This document shows, piece after piece, positions 36,023 through 46,130 of a stretch of 64,000 nucleotides of DNA (within the stretch, counting starts at the first letter, position 1; every line of letters begins with the position of its first letter). The position numbers were made by a program, and so were the translations under genes. The notes beneath the pieces are model-generated. The model ran no database searches and was not told where the DNA came from. It was given only the letters and a program-made list of their open reading frames with translations. This DNA is from Herbaspirillum hiltneri N3 (lineage in GTDB: Bacteria; Pseudomonadota; Gammaproteobacteria; Burkholderiales; Burkholderiaceae_D): positions 4,774,001-4,838,000 of the forward strand of contig NZ_CP011409.1 of the NCBI RefSeq assembly GCF_001267925.1, in the 5' to 3' direction.

Positions 36023-36625
36023 CTACTTCTTCTTGAGACGGAACACCGCCAGACTGCCGCGCCAGTTCGGCAGGAAGGTCACCGGCCTGCCCTCGTGCAA
36101 CGCCACGCATTCCAGCACATCGAGGCCGACGTCATTGGCCAGCGCCTCGAAGTCCTTGATCGTGGCGCAACGCAGGTTAGGCGTGTCGTACCATTCGTAA
36201 GGCAGCGACTTCGACACCGGCATGCGGCCGCGCAGCAGCGCCACGCGGTGCGACCAGTAGGCGAAGTTGGGGAAGGATACGGTGGCTTCGCGGCCGACGC
36301 GGGCGATTTCACGCAGGATGCCTTCGACGTCCTTGACCATCTGCAGCGCCGACAGGCACAGGACGTTGTCGAAGGCATTGTCTTCGAACATGGCCAGGCC
36401 GCCTTCCAGATCCTGCTGGATCACCGACACGTTGCGCGCCACGCATTCCGGGATGCGGGCGTCGTCGATTTCGATGCCGTAGCCGTTGCAGGCCTTGTCG
36501 GTCTGCAGGTAGTCGAGCATGACGCCGTCGCCGCAGCCGACGTCCAGCACCTGCGAGCCGGCCGGGATCCAATGCGCGATGAAGGCCAGGTCGGGGCGCA
36601 GTACGCTCAGTTCAGGGAAATTCAT
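36023..36625 (-). CDS. metW: Methionine biosynthesis protein MetW
   Basis: 200 codons, with a class I SAM-methyltransferase-like fold: motif [10 protein letters not shown] at about residues 26-34. The stretch [36 protein letters not shown] is diagnostic of MetW. It overlaps metX by four bases (ATGA). In other bacteria MetW partners MetX and is needed for homoserine acylation in vivo; the methyl acceptor, if any, is unclear. Confidence 0.95.
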   Translation of the reverse strand: MNFPELSVLRPDLAFIAHWIPAGSQVLDVGCGDGVMLDYLQTDKACNGYGIEIDDARIPECVARNVSVIQQDLEGGLAMFEDNAFDNVLCLSALQMVKDVEGILREIARVGREATVSFPNFAYWSHRVALLRGRMPVSKSLPYEWYDTPNLRCATIKDFEALANDVGLDVLECVALHEGRPVTFLPNWRGSLAVFRLKKK

Positions 36626-37761
36626 GCGCTCTCCTCCATGGCGATTTCCGCCCAGACGCGTTGATAGTATTCGCGCAGCAAGGTCATGTAGCGCGCGTCG
36701 TCCAGCAGGAAGGCATCGTGCCCGTGCGGCGCGTCGATTTCGGCGTAGCTGACGCGGCGCTTGTTGCTGACCAGCGCCTGCACGAGTTCGCGGCTGCGCT
36801 CCGGCGAGAAGCGCCAGTCGGTGGTGAACGAGGCGAGCAGGAATTGCGCCTTGGTGCCTGCCAGCGCCTTGCTCAGATCGCCGCCGAAGTCGCGCGCGGG
36901 ATCGAAATAGTCGAGCGCCTTGGTGATCAGCAGATAGGTATTGGCATCAAAGTAGGTCGAGAATTTGTCGCCCTGATAGCGCAGGTAGGATTCGATTTCG
37001 AAATCCACGCCGTAGCCGAACTGGTATTCGCCCGAACGCAGGTCGCGGCCGAATTTTTCCGCCATGTCGTCGTCCGACAGGTAGGTGATGTGGCCCACCA
37101 TGCGCGCCACGCGCAGGCCGTTTTTCGGCACCACCCCGTGTGCATAGAAGTCGCCGCCGTGATAATCCGGATCGGTCAGAATCGCCTGGCGCGCGACGTC
37201 GTTGAAAGCGATGTTCTGCGCCGACAGTTTCGGGGTCGAGGCGATCACCACGCAGTGACGCAGGCAATCCGGATACATGATGCTCCACGCCAGCGCCTGC
37301 ATGCCGCCCAGCGAGCCGCCCATTACCGCAGCAAACTGGGCGATGCCGAGCCGGTCTGCCAGGCGCGCCTGGGCATTGACCCAGTCTTCCACGGTCACGA
37401 CCGGGAAACTCGCGCCGTAGGGCTTGCCGGTGGCCGGATTGGTATGCATCGGGCCGGTCGAGCCGAAACAGGAACCGAGGTTATTGACGCCGATGACGAA
37501 GAACTTGTCGGTGTCGAGCGACTTGCCGGGCCCGACCATGTTGTCCCACCAGCCGACATTGTCGGGATCGTCCTGATAGACACCAGCCACGTGGTGCGAG
37601 GCATTGAGCGCGTGGCACACCAGCACGGCGTTGGACTTGTCGGCATTGAGGGTGCCGTAGGTTTCATACATCAGCACGTAGTCGGCCAGCGCCGTGCCGT
37701 TCTTGAGCGGCAGCGGCTCGGGAAAATGCATGAGTTGCGGCGAAACGATTCCGATCGACAT
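36622..37761 (-). CDS. metX: Homoserine O-acyltransferase (probably O-succinyltransferase)
   Basis: 379 codons, alpha/beta-hydrolase fold. The nucleophile is Ser150 in GGSLGGMQ, with a C-terminal Asp and His in [13 protein letters not shown]. It transfers an acyl group to homoserine, the first committed step of methionine synthesis. Proteobacterial MetX with MetW usually prefers succinyl-CoA, so succinyltransferase is inferred, not shown. It is preceded by a leader with a terminator and candidate aptamer. Confidence 0.93.
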   Translation of the reverse strand: MSIGIVSPQLMHFPEPLPLKNGTALADYVLMYETYGTLNADKSNAVLVCHALNASHHVAGVYQDDPDNVGWWDNMVGPGKSLDTDKFFVIGVNNLGSCFGSTGPMHTNPATGKPYGASFPVVTVEDWVNAQARLADRLGIAQFAAVMGGSLGGMQALAWSIMYPDCLRHCVVIASTPKLSAQNIAFNDVARQAILTDPDYHGGDFYAHGVVPKNGLRVARMVGHITYLSDDDMAEKFGRDLRSGEYQFGYGVDFEIESYLRYQGDKFSTYFDANTYLLITKALDYFDPARDFGGDLSKALAGTKAQFLLASFTTDWRFSPERSRELVQALVSNKRRVSYAEIDAPHGHDAFLLDDARYMTLLREYYQRVWAEIAMEESA

Positions 37762-37818
37762 GGGCTCTCTTCGTTATCTTGCGGTTATGTCCGTGCACAG
37801 ATTCAGGGGCCCGAAAAC

Positions 37819-37848
37819 AAAAAAGCCCGGAGCTTGCGCTCACGGGCT
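37819..37848 (-). terminator. Attenuator terminator in the metX leader
   Basis: On the minus strand AGCCCG-T-GAGC (37838-37848), loop GCAA, GCTCCGGGCT (37824-37833), then a run of T (37819-37824). It lies 58 bases before the metX start, so it can only act by premature termination of metX. A competing segment GAGCTTG at 37876-37882 is fully complementary to CAAGCTC (37830-37836) of this hairpin, an antiterminator. Confidence 0.85.
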
Positions 37849-37875
37849 AAATTCTGGGCTTGTCTTGTATTGCAC

Positions 37876-37960
37876 CAAGCTCGCTTTAGCCGTATTTAGA
37901 TGGAACCCGGGGTTCCGGCGCCCGCAAGCTGAGGTTTGGATAAACCATTCAAATCGGCGC
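37876..37960 (-). promoter_or_regulatory. Candidate SAM-responsive riboswitch upstream of metX
   Basis: Upstream of the attenuator the minus strand reads GCGCC (37956-37960), GATTTGAA, then GGCGC (37918-37922) which can close a stem, an inserted GGAACCCCGGGTTCC palindrome, and GCTAAAG (37884-37890). The order GCGC-GATTTAA-GCGC-GCTAAAR resembles the SAM-II pseudoknot known in front of metX genes. The match is partial and was not folded, so the class is tentative; some ligand-controlled attenuation is more secure than the identity of the ligand. Confidence 0.45.
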
Positions 37961-37982
37961 AGTGGTGTAAGAATAACCAAGT

Positions 37983-38020
37983 CGGGGCATGCCGTCAAAC
38001 CACATCGACGGCATGCCCCG
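37983..38020 (-). terminator. Hairpin terminator after ptsI
   Basis: CGGGGCATGCCGTC (37983-37996) and GACGGCATGCCCCG (38007-38020) form a perfect 14-bp stem with a ten-base loop, starting ten bases downstream of the ptsI stop. The minus strand continues ACTTGGTTATTCTT, a poor T-tract, but position and stability fit termination of the gshA-ptsI unit. Confidence 0.7.
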
Positions 38021-38029
38021 GACTTGCAA

Positions 38030-39820
38030 TCAGCGGCGCCTTGCGGCGGCCGCCTTGATTTCCGGTTCGCTGCTGATGGCGCGCAATTGCGCCATGGCGG
38101 CCTCGATGGCGGACGGCTCGGTGGCCTTCAGCACCTTTTTGACCTGCGGCTCCAGCAGGGTGAGGTCGCTGTTGAGGATTTCCTGCTTGACCGACAACAG
38201 TTGCGAAGGATGCATGGAAAACTCCAGCAGGCCCATGCCGAGCAACAGCCTGGTCCACTTCACGTCGCCCGCCATTTCTCCGCACACGGCGACCGGGATG
38301 CCGGCCTTGCGCGCCATCGAAATCACGCTCGACAACAGGAACAGCACGGCCGGATGCAAGGGATCGTACAGATGCGCCACCTCGTGGTCGACGCGATCGA
38401 TGGCCAGCGTGTACTGGATCAGATCGTTGGTGCCGATCGACAGGAAGTCGAGGCGCTTGATGAAAATCGGCAAGGCCAGCGCGGCCGCCGGGATTTCGAT
38501 CATGGCGCCGATCTCGATGTCCTCGTCGAACTTCTGCTTGCGTTGGCGCAATTGCTCCTTGGCCTGCTCGATCAGGGCCAGCGTCTGGTCGACTTCGAAT
38601 GCGTGCGCCATCATCGGGATCAGCAGCTTGATCGGGCCGAAGGCCGAGGCGCGCAAAATCGCCCGCAGCTGGGTCAGGAACATCTGCGGCTCGCTCAGGC
38701 AGTAGCGGATCGCGCGCAAACCCAGGGCCGGATTCAGTGCGGTCTGCTCGTCTTCGTCGAGCGGCTTGTCGGCGCCGACGTCGAGCGTGCGGATCGTGAC
38801 CGGCCGGCCCTTCATGGACACCACGGTCTGGCAATACGAATCGAATTGTTCGTCCTCGGACGGGAATTTTTCCAGATGCCCGGCGCGGCCCATGAACAGG
38901 AATTCGGAGCGGAACAGGCCGACGCCGTTGGCGCCCGCTTCCAGCGCCGGAGCGCTGTCGGAGGGCAACTCGATGTTGGCCAGCAGCGTGATTTCGGTGC
39001 CGTCCTGGGTGATCGCCGGGGTTTTCTTGAGACGGCCTAATTTCTTGCGGTCGCGCAGCATGCGCTCCTGCCGCGCGCGGTATTGCGCCAGCACCAGCGG
39101 CGACGGATTGACGATGGCCACGCCGGCGTCGCCGTCGATGATCAGCACATCGTCCTGCTTGACCAGCACCGAGGCATTGTTCATCCCGACCGAGGCGGGG
39201 ATGTCGAGGCTGCGCGCAACGATGGCGGTATGCGAATTCTGGCCGCCGAGGTCGGTGACAAAACCGGCGAAAGCGCCGTCGCGGAACTGCAGCATGTCGG
39301 CCGGCGAAATGTCATGCGCAACGACGATGATGCTGGCGGTGGCGCCCTCTCCCGCAGCCGGCGGCAAATTGATGGCGCTGCCGGTCAATACCTTGAGCAC
39401 GCGGTCGCCGACTTGCTGGATGTCGGCCTTGCGCTCGCGCAGGTAGGGGTCTTCGATCTCGTCGAACTGCGCCGACAAGCCGTCAATCTGCGTCACCAGC
39501 GCCCATTCGGCGTTGTAATAACGATGACGGATGATGTTGAGCGGCACTTCGGCCAGCATCGGGTCCGACAGGATCAGCGCATGCACGTCGATGAAGGCGC
39601 CCAGTTCCGGCGGCGCGTCCTTGGGCAAGTCATCGCGGATGATTTGCAGTTCCTGATGGACGGCGGCGATTGCGTTCTTGAGGCGCAAGACTTCGGCTTC
39701 GACCTGCTCTTCGGGAATCAGATAATGTTTGACGTCCAGCGCGGCCGGCGCGAGCAGATGCGCGCGGCCGATGGCGATCCCTTTGGAAACAGGAATGCCG
39801 TGTAAGGTGAAAGATGCCAT
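38030..39820 (-). CDS. ptsI: Phosphoenolpyruvate-protein phosphotransferase (enzyme I)
   Basis: 596 codons. The swivelling domain carries the phospho-accepting His197 in GGQNSHTAI; the C-terminal PEP-binding domain has IGTNDLIQYTLAIDR and the Cys of AVCGEMAGD. EI takes phosphate from PEP and passes it to HPr. It is third in EIIA-HPr-EI, with no sugar permease nearby, which suggests a regulatory rather than transport chain. Confidence 0.96.
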   Translation of the reverse strand: MASFTLHGIPVSKGIAIGRAHLLAPAALDVKHYLIPEEQVEAEVLRLKNAIAAVHQELQIIRDDLPKDAPPELGAFIDVHALILSDPMLAEVPLNIIRHRYYNAEWALVTQIDGLSAQFDEIEDPYLRERKADIQQVGDRVLKVLTGSAINLPPAAGEGATASIIVVAHDISPADMLQFRDGAFAGFVTDLGGQNSHTAIVARSLDIPASVGMNNASVLVKQDDVLIIDGDAGVAIVNPSPLVLAQYRARQERMLRDRKKLGRLKKTPAITQDGTEITLLANIELPSDSAPALEAGANGVGLFRSEFLFMGRAGHLEKFPSEDEQFDSYCQTVVSMKGRPVTIRTLDVGADKPLDEDEQTALNPALGLRAIRYCLSEPQMFLTQLRAILRASAFGPIKLLIPMMAHAFEVDQTLALIEQAKEQLRQRKQKFDEDIEIGAMIEIPAAALALPIFIKRLDFLSIGTNDLIQYTLAIDRVDHEVAHLYDPLHPAVLFLLSSVISMARKAGIPVAVCGEMAGDVKWTRLLLGMGLLEFSMHPSQLLSVKQEILNSDLTLLEPQVKKVLKATEPSAIEAAMAQLRAISSEPEIKAAAARRR

Positions 39821-39982
39821 CGCGTTTGTCTCCTGCGTTATTTTATTGTGCCGTCATCTGTGTTCATGCGCGGTAGCTCTCAAAACCTTACCGGACAACG
39901 CCCGGTTTGGCAATCGCGCGAAAAACAAGAGAGGAACAAACAGGAAAATTTCGAGATCCTGCCGTATTACTGCAAGACGGGC

Positions 39983-40252
39983 CTACTGGCCTTCGCCGAA
40001 ACGGTCCAGGATCAGCGCTTCCAATGCATTGAAGCAATCCTGCTCGTCGTCGCCTTCGGTTTCCAGCAGTACTTTGGTGCCCTTGCCGGCTGCCAGCATC
40101 ATGACGCCCATGATGGACTTGGCGTTGACGCGGCGCTTGTTGAAGGTCATCCAGACTTCACACTTGTACTTCGACGCCAGCTGCGTGAATTTGGCCGATG
40201 CGCGCGCATGCAGACCGAGCTTGTTGATGATCTCAAGTTCTTTTTGAATCAT
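39983..40252 (-). CDS. ptsH: Phosphocarrier protein HPr
   Basis: 89 codons, full length. His15 (LGLHARAS) is the phosphorylation site for EI, and Ser46 in KSIMGVMML is the site used by HPr kinase where one exists. HPr shuttles phosphate between EI and EIIA. It lies between the EIIA gene and ptsI. Confidence 0.96.
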   Translation of the reverse strand: MIQKELEIINKLGLHARASAKFTQLASKYKCEVWMTFNKRRVNAKSIMGVMMLAAGKGTKVLLETEGDDEQDCFNALEALILDRFGEGQ

Positions 40253-40273
40253 GGCAATTCTTTCTTTGTGCTT

Positions 40274-40681
40274 TTATTGGGATGAAACGCGAATGCGGTT
40301 GTCGATCCGGACGGCGCCGCTCTGGCCGCCGGCGAGCGCCATTTCCATGACGACGTCGAGCGTGTCGTTGCGGTAGGTCAGCGCGCGCAGCAGCATCGGC
40401 AGGCTGATGCCGGCGATGATTTCGACATTGTCGATGGCGCACAGGTAACCCGTGCAATTGGACGGCGTGCCGCCCATGACGTCGGTGATGACCAGCACGC
40501 CGCTGCCGTCGTCGAGGCGATGTACGGCGTCAGCGGCCATGCGCTGCACCTCCGCCGGATTCTGGTCGGCGATGACGTCGATTGCTTCGATGCGCTCCGG
40601 CAAGCCGCGGAAGACATGCGTGGCCGCTGCAATGAAAGCCTGGCCCAGCGGGGCATGCGTGAGGAGAAGGATTCCGACCAT
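40274..40681 (-). CDS. PTS EIIA component, mannose family
   Basis: 135 codons forming the alpha/beta EIIA-Man fold. His9 in LLTHAPLGQAF is the phosphorylated residue; GTPSN (about 71-75) is the conserved loop. Single-domain EIIA-Man proteins without EIIB/C occur in many proteobacteria and are thought regulatory. It follows gshB by about 50 bp and precedes ptsH. Confidence 0.93.
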   Translation of the reverse strand: MVGILLLTHAPLGQAFIAAATHVFRGLPERIEAIDVIADQNPAEVQRMAADAVHRLDDGSGVLVITDVMGGTPSNCTGYLCAIDNVEIIAGISLPMLLRALTYRNDTLDVVMEMALAGGQSGAVRIDNRIRVSSQ

Positions 40682-40730
40682 GAATTTCTACGCTATGTAT
40701 GTTGCCAGACTCGACGCTGGGTGCATTGCT

Positions 40731-41678
40731 TCAGCTGCCGGCGACTGCAGCTTCCAGCGCATCGACGAACATGGCGGTAACATCGAAGCCGCTTTGCTGC
40801 GTGATTTCCTGGAAACAGGTCGGACTGGTGACGTTGATTTCTGTTAAATAATTGCCAATAGCGTCCAATCCTACCAGCAACAACCCCCGCTGCGCCAATA
40901 CCGGCGCCAGTGCTTCGGCGATCTCCAGCTCGCGCGGCGAAATCGGTTGCGCCACGCCGAGACCGCCGGCCGCCAGATTGCCGCGCACTTCCCCGCCTTG
41001 CGGGATGCGCGCCAAAACGTGCGGCACCACTTTACCGCCAATCAGCAGAATGCGCTTGTCGCCCTGGGAAATTTCCGGGATGAAACGCTGCGCCATGATG
41101 GTCCGGTTGCCGTTGTCGGTCAGGGTTTCGATGACCGAGCCGAGGTTCATGCCATCCTGGCCGATGCGGAAAATACCCATGCCGCCCATGCCGTCGAGCG
41201 GCTTCAGGATCACGTCCTTGTGTTCGGCGTGGAATGCGCGCAGGCGTTTGGCGTCGCGCGTGACCAGCGTCGGCGCGGTGTACTGCGGAAATTGCGCAAT
41301 CGCCAGTTTTTCGTTGTGGCTGCGGATCGCTTCGGGCTTGTTGAAGACGCGTGCGCCCTGCTTCTCGGCCAGTTCCAGCAGATACGTCGTGTAGATGTAC
41401 TCCATGTCGAACGGCGGATCCTTGCGGATCACGATGGCGTCGAATTCCGACAGGAAGGCCGAGGCCGGCGCGTCGGCGCGATACCAGTCGTCGGCCTCGC
41501 CGGTGAGCGTGATCTTCGCGACGTTGGCGGTCACCAGGCCGCTTTCCAGCACGACGTCGTTCTGCTCGAACGCGTAGATGGCGTGGCCGCGCCGGGCGGC
41601 TTCGCGCATCATGGCGAAAGTCGAGTCCTTGTAGGTCTTGAAAGTGTCGAGCGGGTCGGCGAGGAAAGCGATTTTCAT
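40731..41678 (-). CDS. gshB: Glutathione synthetase
   Basis: 315 codons, ATP-grasp enzyme. The N-terminal preATP-grasp part (MKIAFLADPLDTFKTYKDSTFAMM), the lid (LKPLDGMGGMGIFR) and metal-binding EINVTSPT are present. It joins gamma-glutamylcysteine and glycine in the cytoplasm. It follows gshA by 24 bp, a glutathione operon that continues into the PTS genes. Confidence 0.97.
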   Translation of the reverse strand: MKIAFLADPLDTFKTYKDSTFAMMREAARRGHAIYAFEQNDVVLESGLVTANVAKITLTGEADDWYRADAPASAFLSEFDAIVIRKDPPFDMEYIYTTYLLELAEKQGARVFNKPEAIRSHNEKLAIAQFPQYTAPTLVTRDAKRLRAFHAEHKDVILKPLDGMGGMGIFRIGQDGMNLGSVIETLTDNGNRTIMAQRFIPEISQGDKRILLIGGKVVPHVLARIPQGGEVRGNLAAGGLGVAQPISPRELEIAEALAPVLAQRGLLLVGLDAIGNYLTEINVTSPTCFQEITQQSGFDVTAMFVDALEAAVAGS

Positions 41679-41702
41679 GAAATGTCCGTCATCGGATAAA
41701 GA

Positions 41703-42998
41703 TTAATAGACTTCCGGATTTGGATCGGTCTTTTCCATTTCCAGCGAAGCGGCCAGCAGCGCCAGGCGCGCGACCACGCCGTACATGTAGAAACGGTTCG
41801 GCGCCGCAGTGCCGGGCTTGGCTTGCAGATCCGGCAAGGCGTGTTGCTGCTGGAACGCCAGCGGCACGAAATGCGCGCCGGGGGCGTTCAGGTTTTCATT
41901 GATGCCGCGCTCGGCGTGGACGCGGTAGAAGCCGCCCACCACGTAGCGGTCGATCATGTAGACCACCGGTTCGGCGACGGCTTCGTTGATGCGCTCGAAC
42001 GAATGCACGCCTTCCTGGATCACCAGTTCGTTGACCTCCAGGCCTTCCTTGCCGACCACCAGCTTGCTGCGCTGCTTGCGGTTGAGGTCCTTGACCTCGC
42101 TGGCGTCCCGAACGGTCATGATGCCCATGCCGTAAGTGCCGGCATTGGCCTTGACGATGACGAAGGGCTGCTCCTTGATGCCGTATTCCTTGTACTTCTT
42201 GCGGATCTTCGACAGCAGGCTGCTGACATTGTCGGCCAGGCAATCCGAGCCGGCGTCTTCCTGCAGATTGAGCTCGCCGCATTTCGCATACAGCGGATTG
42301 AGCATCCAGGGGTCGACGTCGACCAGCTTGGCAAATTTCTTCACCACGTCGTCATAGGCCGAGAAGTGGTTGCTCTTGCGGCGCACAGCCCAGCCGGCAT
42401 GCAGCGGCGGCAAGACGTTTTGTTCGTCGAGGTTTTCCAGCACCGACGGGATGCCGATCGACAGGTCGTTGTTGAGCAGCACGGTGCACGGATCGAAGTT
42501 CTTCAAACCCAGGCGCCGGCCGTTCTTGGAGCGCTCAAGCGGCTCCAGCGTGATGGTGCTGCCGTCGGGCAGGTCGATCTGCTTGGGCTTCTTGATGTCT
42601 TCCAGCGTACCCAGGCGCACATTCAGGCCGGTCTGGCGGAAGATCTGCATCAGCCGCGCGATATTTTGCAGGTAGAAGCTGTTGCGCGTGTGATTCTCGG
42701 GAATCAGCAGCAGGTTTTTTGCGTCCGGGCAATATTTTTCGATCGCGGCCATCGCGGCTTGCACGGCCAGCGGCAGCATTTCCGGCGACAGATTGTTGAA
42801 ACCGCCCGGGAACAGGTTGGTATCCACCGGCGCCAGCTTGAAGCCCGCGTTGCGCAGGTCGACGGAACAATAGAACGGCGGCGTGTGCTCTTGCCACTCC
42901 ATGCGGAACCAGCGCTCGATCGCAGGCGTTGCGCCCAGGATTTTCTTTTCCAGGTCGAGAAGCGGACCGTTGAGGGCGGTGACAAGATGCGGAACCAT
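41703..42998 (-). CDS. gshA: Glutamate-cysteine ligase (betaproteobacterial GshA type)
   Basis: 431 codons from MVPHLVTALNGPLLDLEKK; AAGG lies six bases before this ATG, whereas the 29-codon upstream extension is rich in Arg/Pro and unlike the family. The sequence belongs to the separate proteobacterial GshA family (PF08886) rather than the E. coli type. It makes gamma-glutamylcysteine, the first step of glutathione synthesis. gshB follows directly. Confidence 0.93.
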   Translation of the reverse strand: MVPHLVTALNGPLLDLEKKILGATPAIERWFRMEWQEHTPPFYCSVDLRNAGFKLAPVDTNLFPGGFNNLSPEMLPLAVQAAMAAIEKYCPDAKNLLLIPENHTRNSFYLQNIARLMQIFRQTGLNVRLGTLEDIKKPKQIDLPDGSTITLEPLERSKNGRRLGLKNFDPCTVLLNNDLSIGIPSVLENLDEQNVLPPLHAGWAVRRKSNHFSAYDDVVKKFAKLVDVDPWMLNPLYAKCGELNLQEDAGSDCLADNVSSLLSKIRKKYKEYGIKEQPFVIVKANAGTYGMGIMTVRDASEVKDLNRKQRSKLVVGKEGLEVNELVIQEGVHSFERINEAVAEPVVYMIDRYVVGGFYRVHAERGINENLNAPGAHFVPLAFQQQHALPDLQAKPGTAAPNRFYMYGVVARLALLAASLEMEKTDPNPEVY

Positions 42999-43202
42999 AA
43001 AAGACCTTCTGCGCGTGCTCGGTAGCGATTGGACGGAAATTAGACAACGTAGCGGCTGGCGTCGGATGGCAAGTACCGATAACAAAACCGTCAGGAACCG
43101 GCCATTTTAGCGGGATTCTGGCTATTACGTCGCCCGCCACACGGCAATATCTGGTGGAGAGGCTTTTTACATGGCGGCGTTGTCGTTTTTTTAAAGAGGC
43201 AT

Positions 43203-43235
43203 AAAAAAAGCGCCCGGACCGGAGTCGCGGGCGCT
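43203..43235 (-). terminator. Intrinsic terminator after amtB
   Basis: On the minus strand AGCGCCCG (43228-43235) pairs with CGGGCGCT (43209-43216), 11-base loop, followed by seven T (43203-43209). It closes the torF-glnK-amtB operon and separates it from gshA. Confidence 0.9.
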
Positions 43236-43269
43236 TCTGAAGAGGGCTCGAAAGCCCCCGGGAAACTGA

Positions 43270-44793
43270 TCAGGAGTGGTAAGCCGACTCGCCGTGGCTG
43301 GAGATGTCCAGACCTTCGCGTTCTTCTTCTTCCGTCACACGCAGACCGATCACGATGTCGACCAGCTTGTAGGCGATGAAGGAGACCACGCCCGACAGGA
43401 TCACTGTGGTCAGCACGCCCTGGAACTGAATCCAGACCTGACCGCCGATCGAGTAGTCGGGAGCGACTGCGTTGGCGACGTAGTCATAGATACCTGTGCC
43501 GCCCAGGCTAGGCGCAGCGAACACGCCAGTCAGGATCGCACCCAGGATACCGCCCACGCCGTGCACGCCGAACACGTCCAGCGCATCGTCCGAACCCAGC
43601 AGCTTCTTCAGGCCGGTGACACCCCACAGGCACAGCAGACCGGCCAGCAGGCCCATCACGACCGCACCGCAGACACCGACGAAACCGGCTGCAGGAGTAA
43701 TCGCCACCAGACCGGCGACCGCACCCGACGCTGCACCCAGCATCGAAGGCTTGCCCTTGCCGATCCATTCACCGAAGCTCCACGACAGCACTGCAGCAGC
43801 AGTTGCGAGGATGGTGTTGACGAAGGACAACGCAGCACCGCCGTTGGCTTCCAGACCGGAGCCGGCATTGAAACCGAACCAGCCGAACCACAGCAGCGAG
43901 GCGCCGACCATGGTCAGAGTCAGGCTATGCGGCTTGAACGCTTCCTTGCCGTAACCGACGCGCTTGCCGATCACATACGAACCGACCAGACCGGCGATCG
44001 CAGCGTTGATGTGCACCACGGTGCCGCCGGCATAATCCAGCGCGCCCTTCTGGAACAGCCAACCCGAAATCGCAGTCGCCTTTTCTGCAGCAGCAGCGTC
44101 GGTGAATGCATCCGGACCAGGCCAGAACCAGACCATGTGCGCCATCGGCAGATACGAGAAAGTGAACCACAGGATCGAGAACACGATCACGGCGGAGAAC
44201 TTCACGCGCTCTGCGAAGGAACCGATAATCAGCGCCACGGTGATGGCTGCGAACGCGCCCTGGAAGGCCACGAACGACAGCTCGGGAATCACGACGCCCT
44301 TGCTGAAAGTCGCAGTGGTCGAATCGCCGTTCAGGCCGTGCAGGAACAGACGATCGAAGCCGCCGAAGAACGCGCTGCCTTCGGTGAATGCGATGCTATA
44401 GCCGTAGACGAACCACAGGATGTAGATCAGCGAGAAGATCACGAAACATTGCATCAGCACCGACAGCATGTTCTTGCTGCGGACCAGGCCGCCGTAGAAC
44501 AGGCCCAGGCCCGGCAAGGTCATCAGGATCACGAATGCAGTACATACCAGCATCCAGGCCGTGTCGCCCTTGTTCGGAACAGGCGCCGGCGCAGCGGCGG
44601 CGGCAGCAGCCGGAGCCGCTGCAGGCGCCGCGGCCTTCGGTGCATCAGCCTTTGGCGCTTCCGCCGCAGGAGCAGCCGCGACGGCGGCTTCCGGCTTCGG
44701 CGCGTCTTGCGCCTGGGCCGGTGCGGCAAAACCTACCGCCAACAACAACGTGCCGATTGCGAGCGCACTTGAAAACATTTTTTTGATACTCAT
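43270..44793 (-). CDS. amtB: Ammonium transporter with signal peptide and Ala/Pro-rich linker
   Basis: 507 codons. A signal peptide (about 1-28, ending AQA) is followed by a low-complexity Ala/Pro/Lys segment (about 29-74), then the Amt channel from DTAWMLVCTAFVILMTLPGLGLFYGGLVRSKN. Pore histidines are in YLPMAHMVWFWPG and GVHGVGGILGAI. It conducts ammonium into the cell and is blocked by GlnK. The linker is longer than in E. coli AmtB and would lie in the periplasm. It ends YHS after the regulatory tail. Confidence 0.95.
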   Translation of the reverse strand: MSIKKMFSSALAIGTLLLAVGFAAPAQAQDAPKPEAAVAAAPAAEAPKADAPKAAAPAAAPAAAAAAAPAPVPNKGDTAWMLVCTAFVILMTLPGLGLFYGGLVRSKNMLSVLMQCFVIFSLIYILWFVYGYSIAFTEGSAFFGGFDRLFLHGLNGDSTTATFSKGVVIPELSFVAFQGAFAAITVALIIGSFAERVKFSAVIVFSILWFTFSYLPMAHMVWFWPGPDAFTDAAAAEKATAISGWLFQKGALDYAGGTVVHINAAIAGLVGSYVIGKRVGYGKEAFKPHSLTLTMVGASLLWFGWFGFNAGSGLEANGGAALSFVNTILATAAAVLSWSFGEWIGKGKPSMLGAASGAVAGLVAITPAAGFVGVCGAVVMGLLAGLLCLWGVTGLKKLLGSDDALDVFGVHGVGGILGAILTGVFAAPSLGGTGIYDYVANAVAPDYSIGGQVWIQFQGVLTTVILSGVVSFIAYKLVDIVIGLRVTEEEEREGLDISSHGESAYHS

Positions 44794-44805
44794 TACTGTT
44801 CCCCC

Positions 44806-45929
<1,124 letters not shown>

Positions 45930-45986
45930 GGCGTCCCTCTAAGTTTCTGTTAAACAACAAATTGTTCATTTCTGCACAATCTGTAT

Positions 45987-46002
45987 AGCAGGAGCCATGC
46001 CA
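45987..46002 (-). promoter_or_regulatory. Sigma-54 promoter of torF-glnK-amtB
   Basis: On the minus strand TGGCAT-N5-CTGCT has GG and GC exactly ten bases apart, matching the -24/-12 rule. The expected start lies about 47 bases before the first gene. Confidence 0.8.
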
Positions 46003-46113
46003 ACCCTTTTTTAGCTGTTTGCGTTCCTTTTTTTAGGGCAAACCAACATTCCAATTAGGCATTTTTTATTTTATTCCCAAAAATAGTGCATTAAAGTGAA
46101 ACACAAACCTGGT

Positions 46114-46130
46114 CGCACAACAATAGTGCG
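46114..46130 (-). promoter_or_regulatory. NtrC-type enhancer site
   Basis: A perfect dyad CGCAC-N7-GTGCG, equivalent to the NtrC consensus GCAC-N7-GTGC. It lies about 110 bases upstream of the sigma-54 element, the normal enhancer distance. Half-sites (GTGCA) occur at about 46087 and 46181. Confidence 0.7.

Noticed and set aside
37762..37982. SAH riboswitch in the metX leader
   Set aside because: The conserved SAH-aptamer sequence was not seen, and SAH riboswitches usually precede ahcY or metH.
42999..43085. 29-residue N-terminal extension of GshA
   Set aside because: Arg/Pro-rich, unlike the family; AAGG lies just before the internal ATG.
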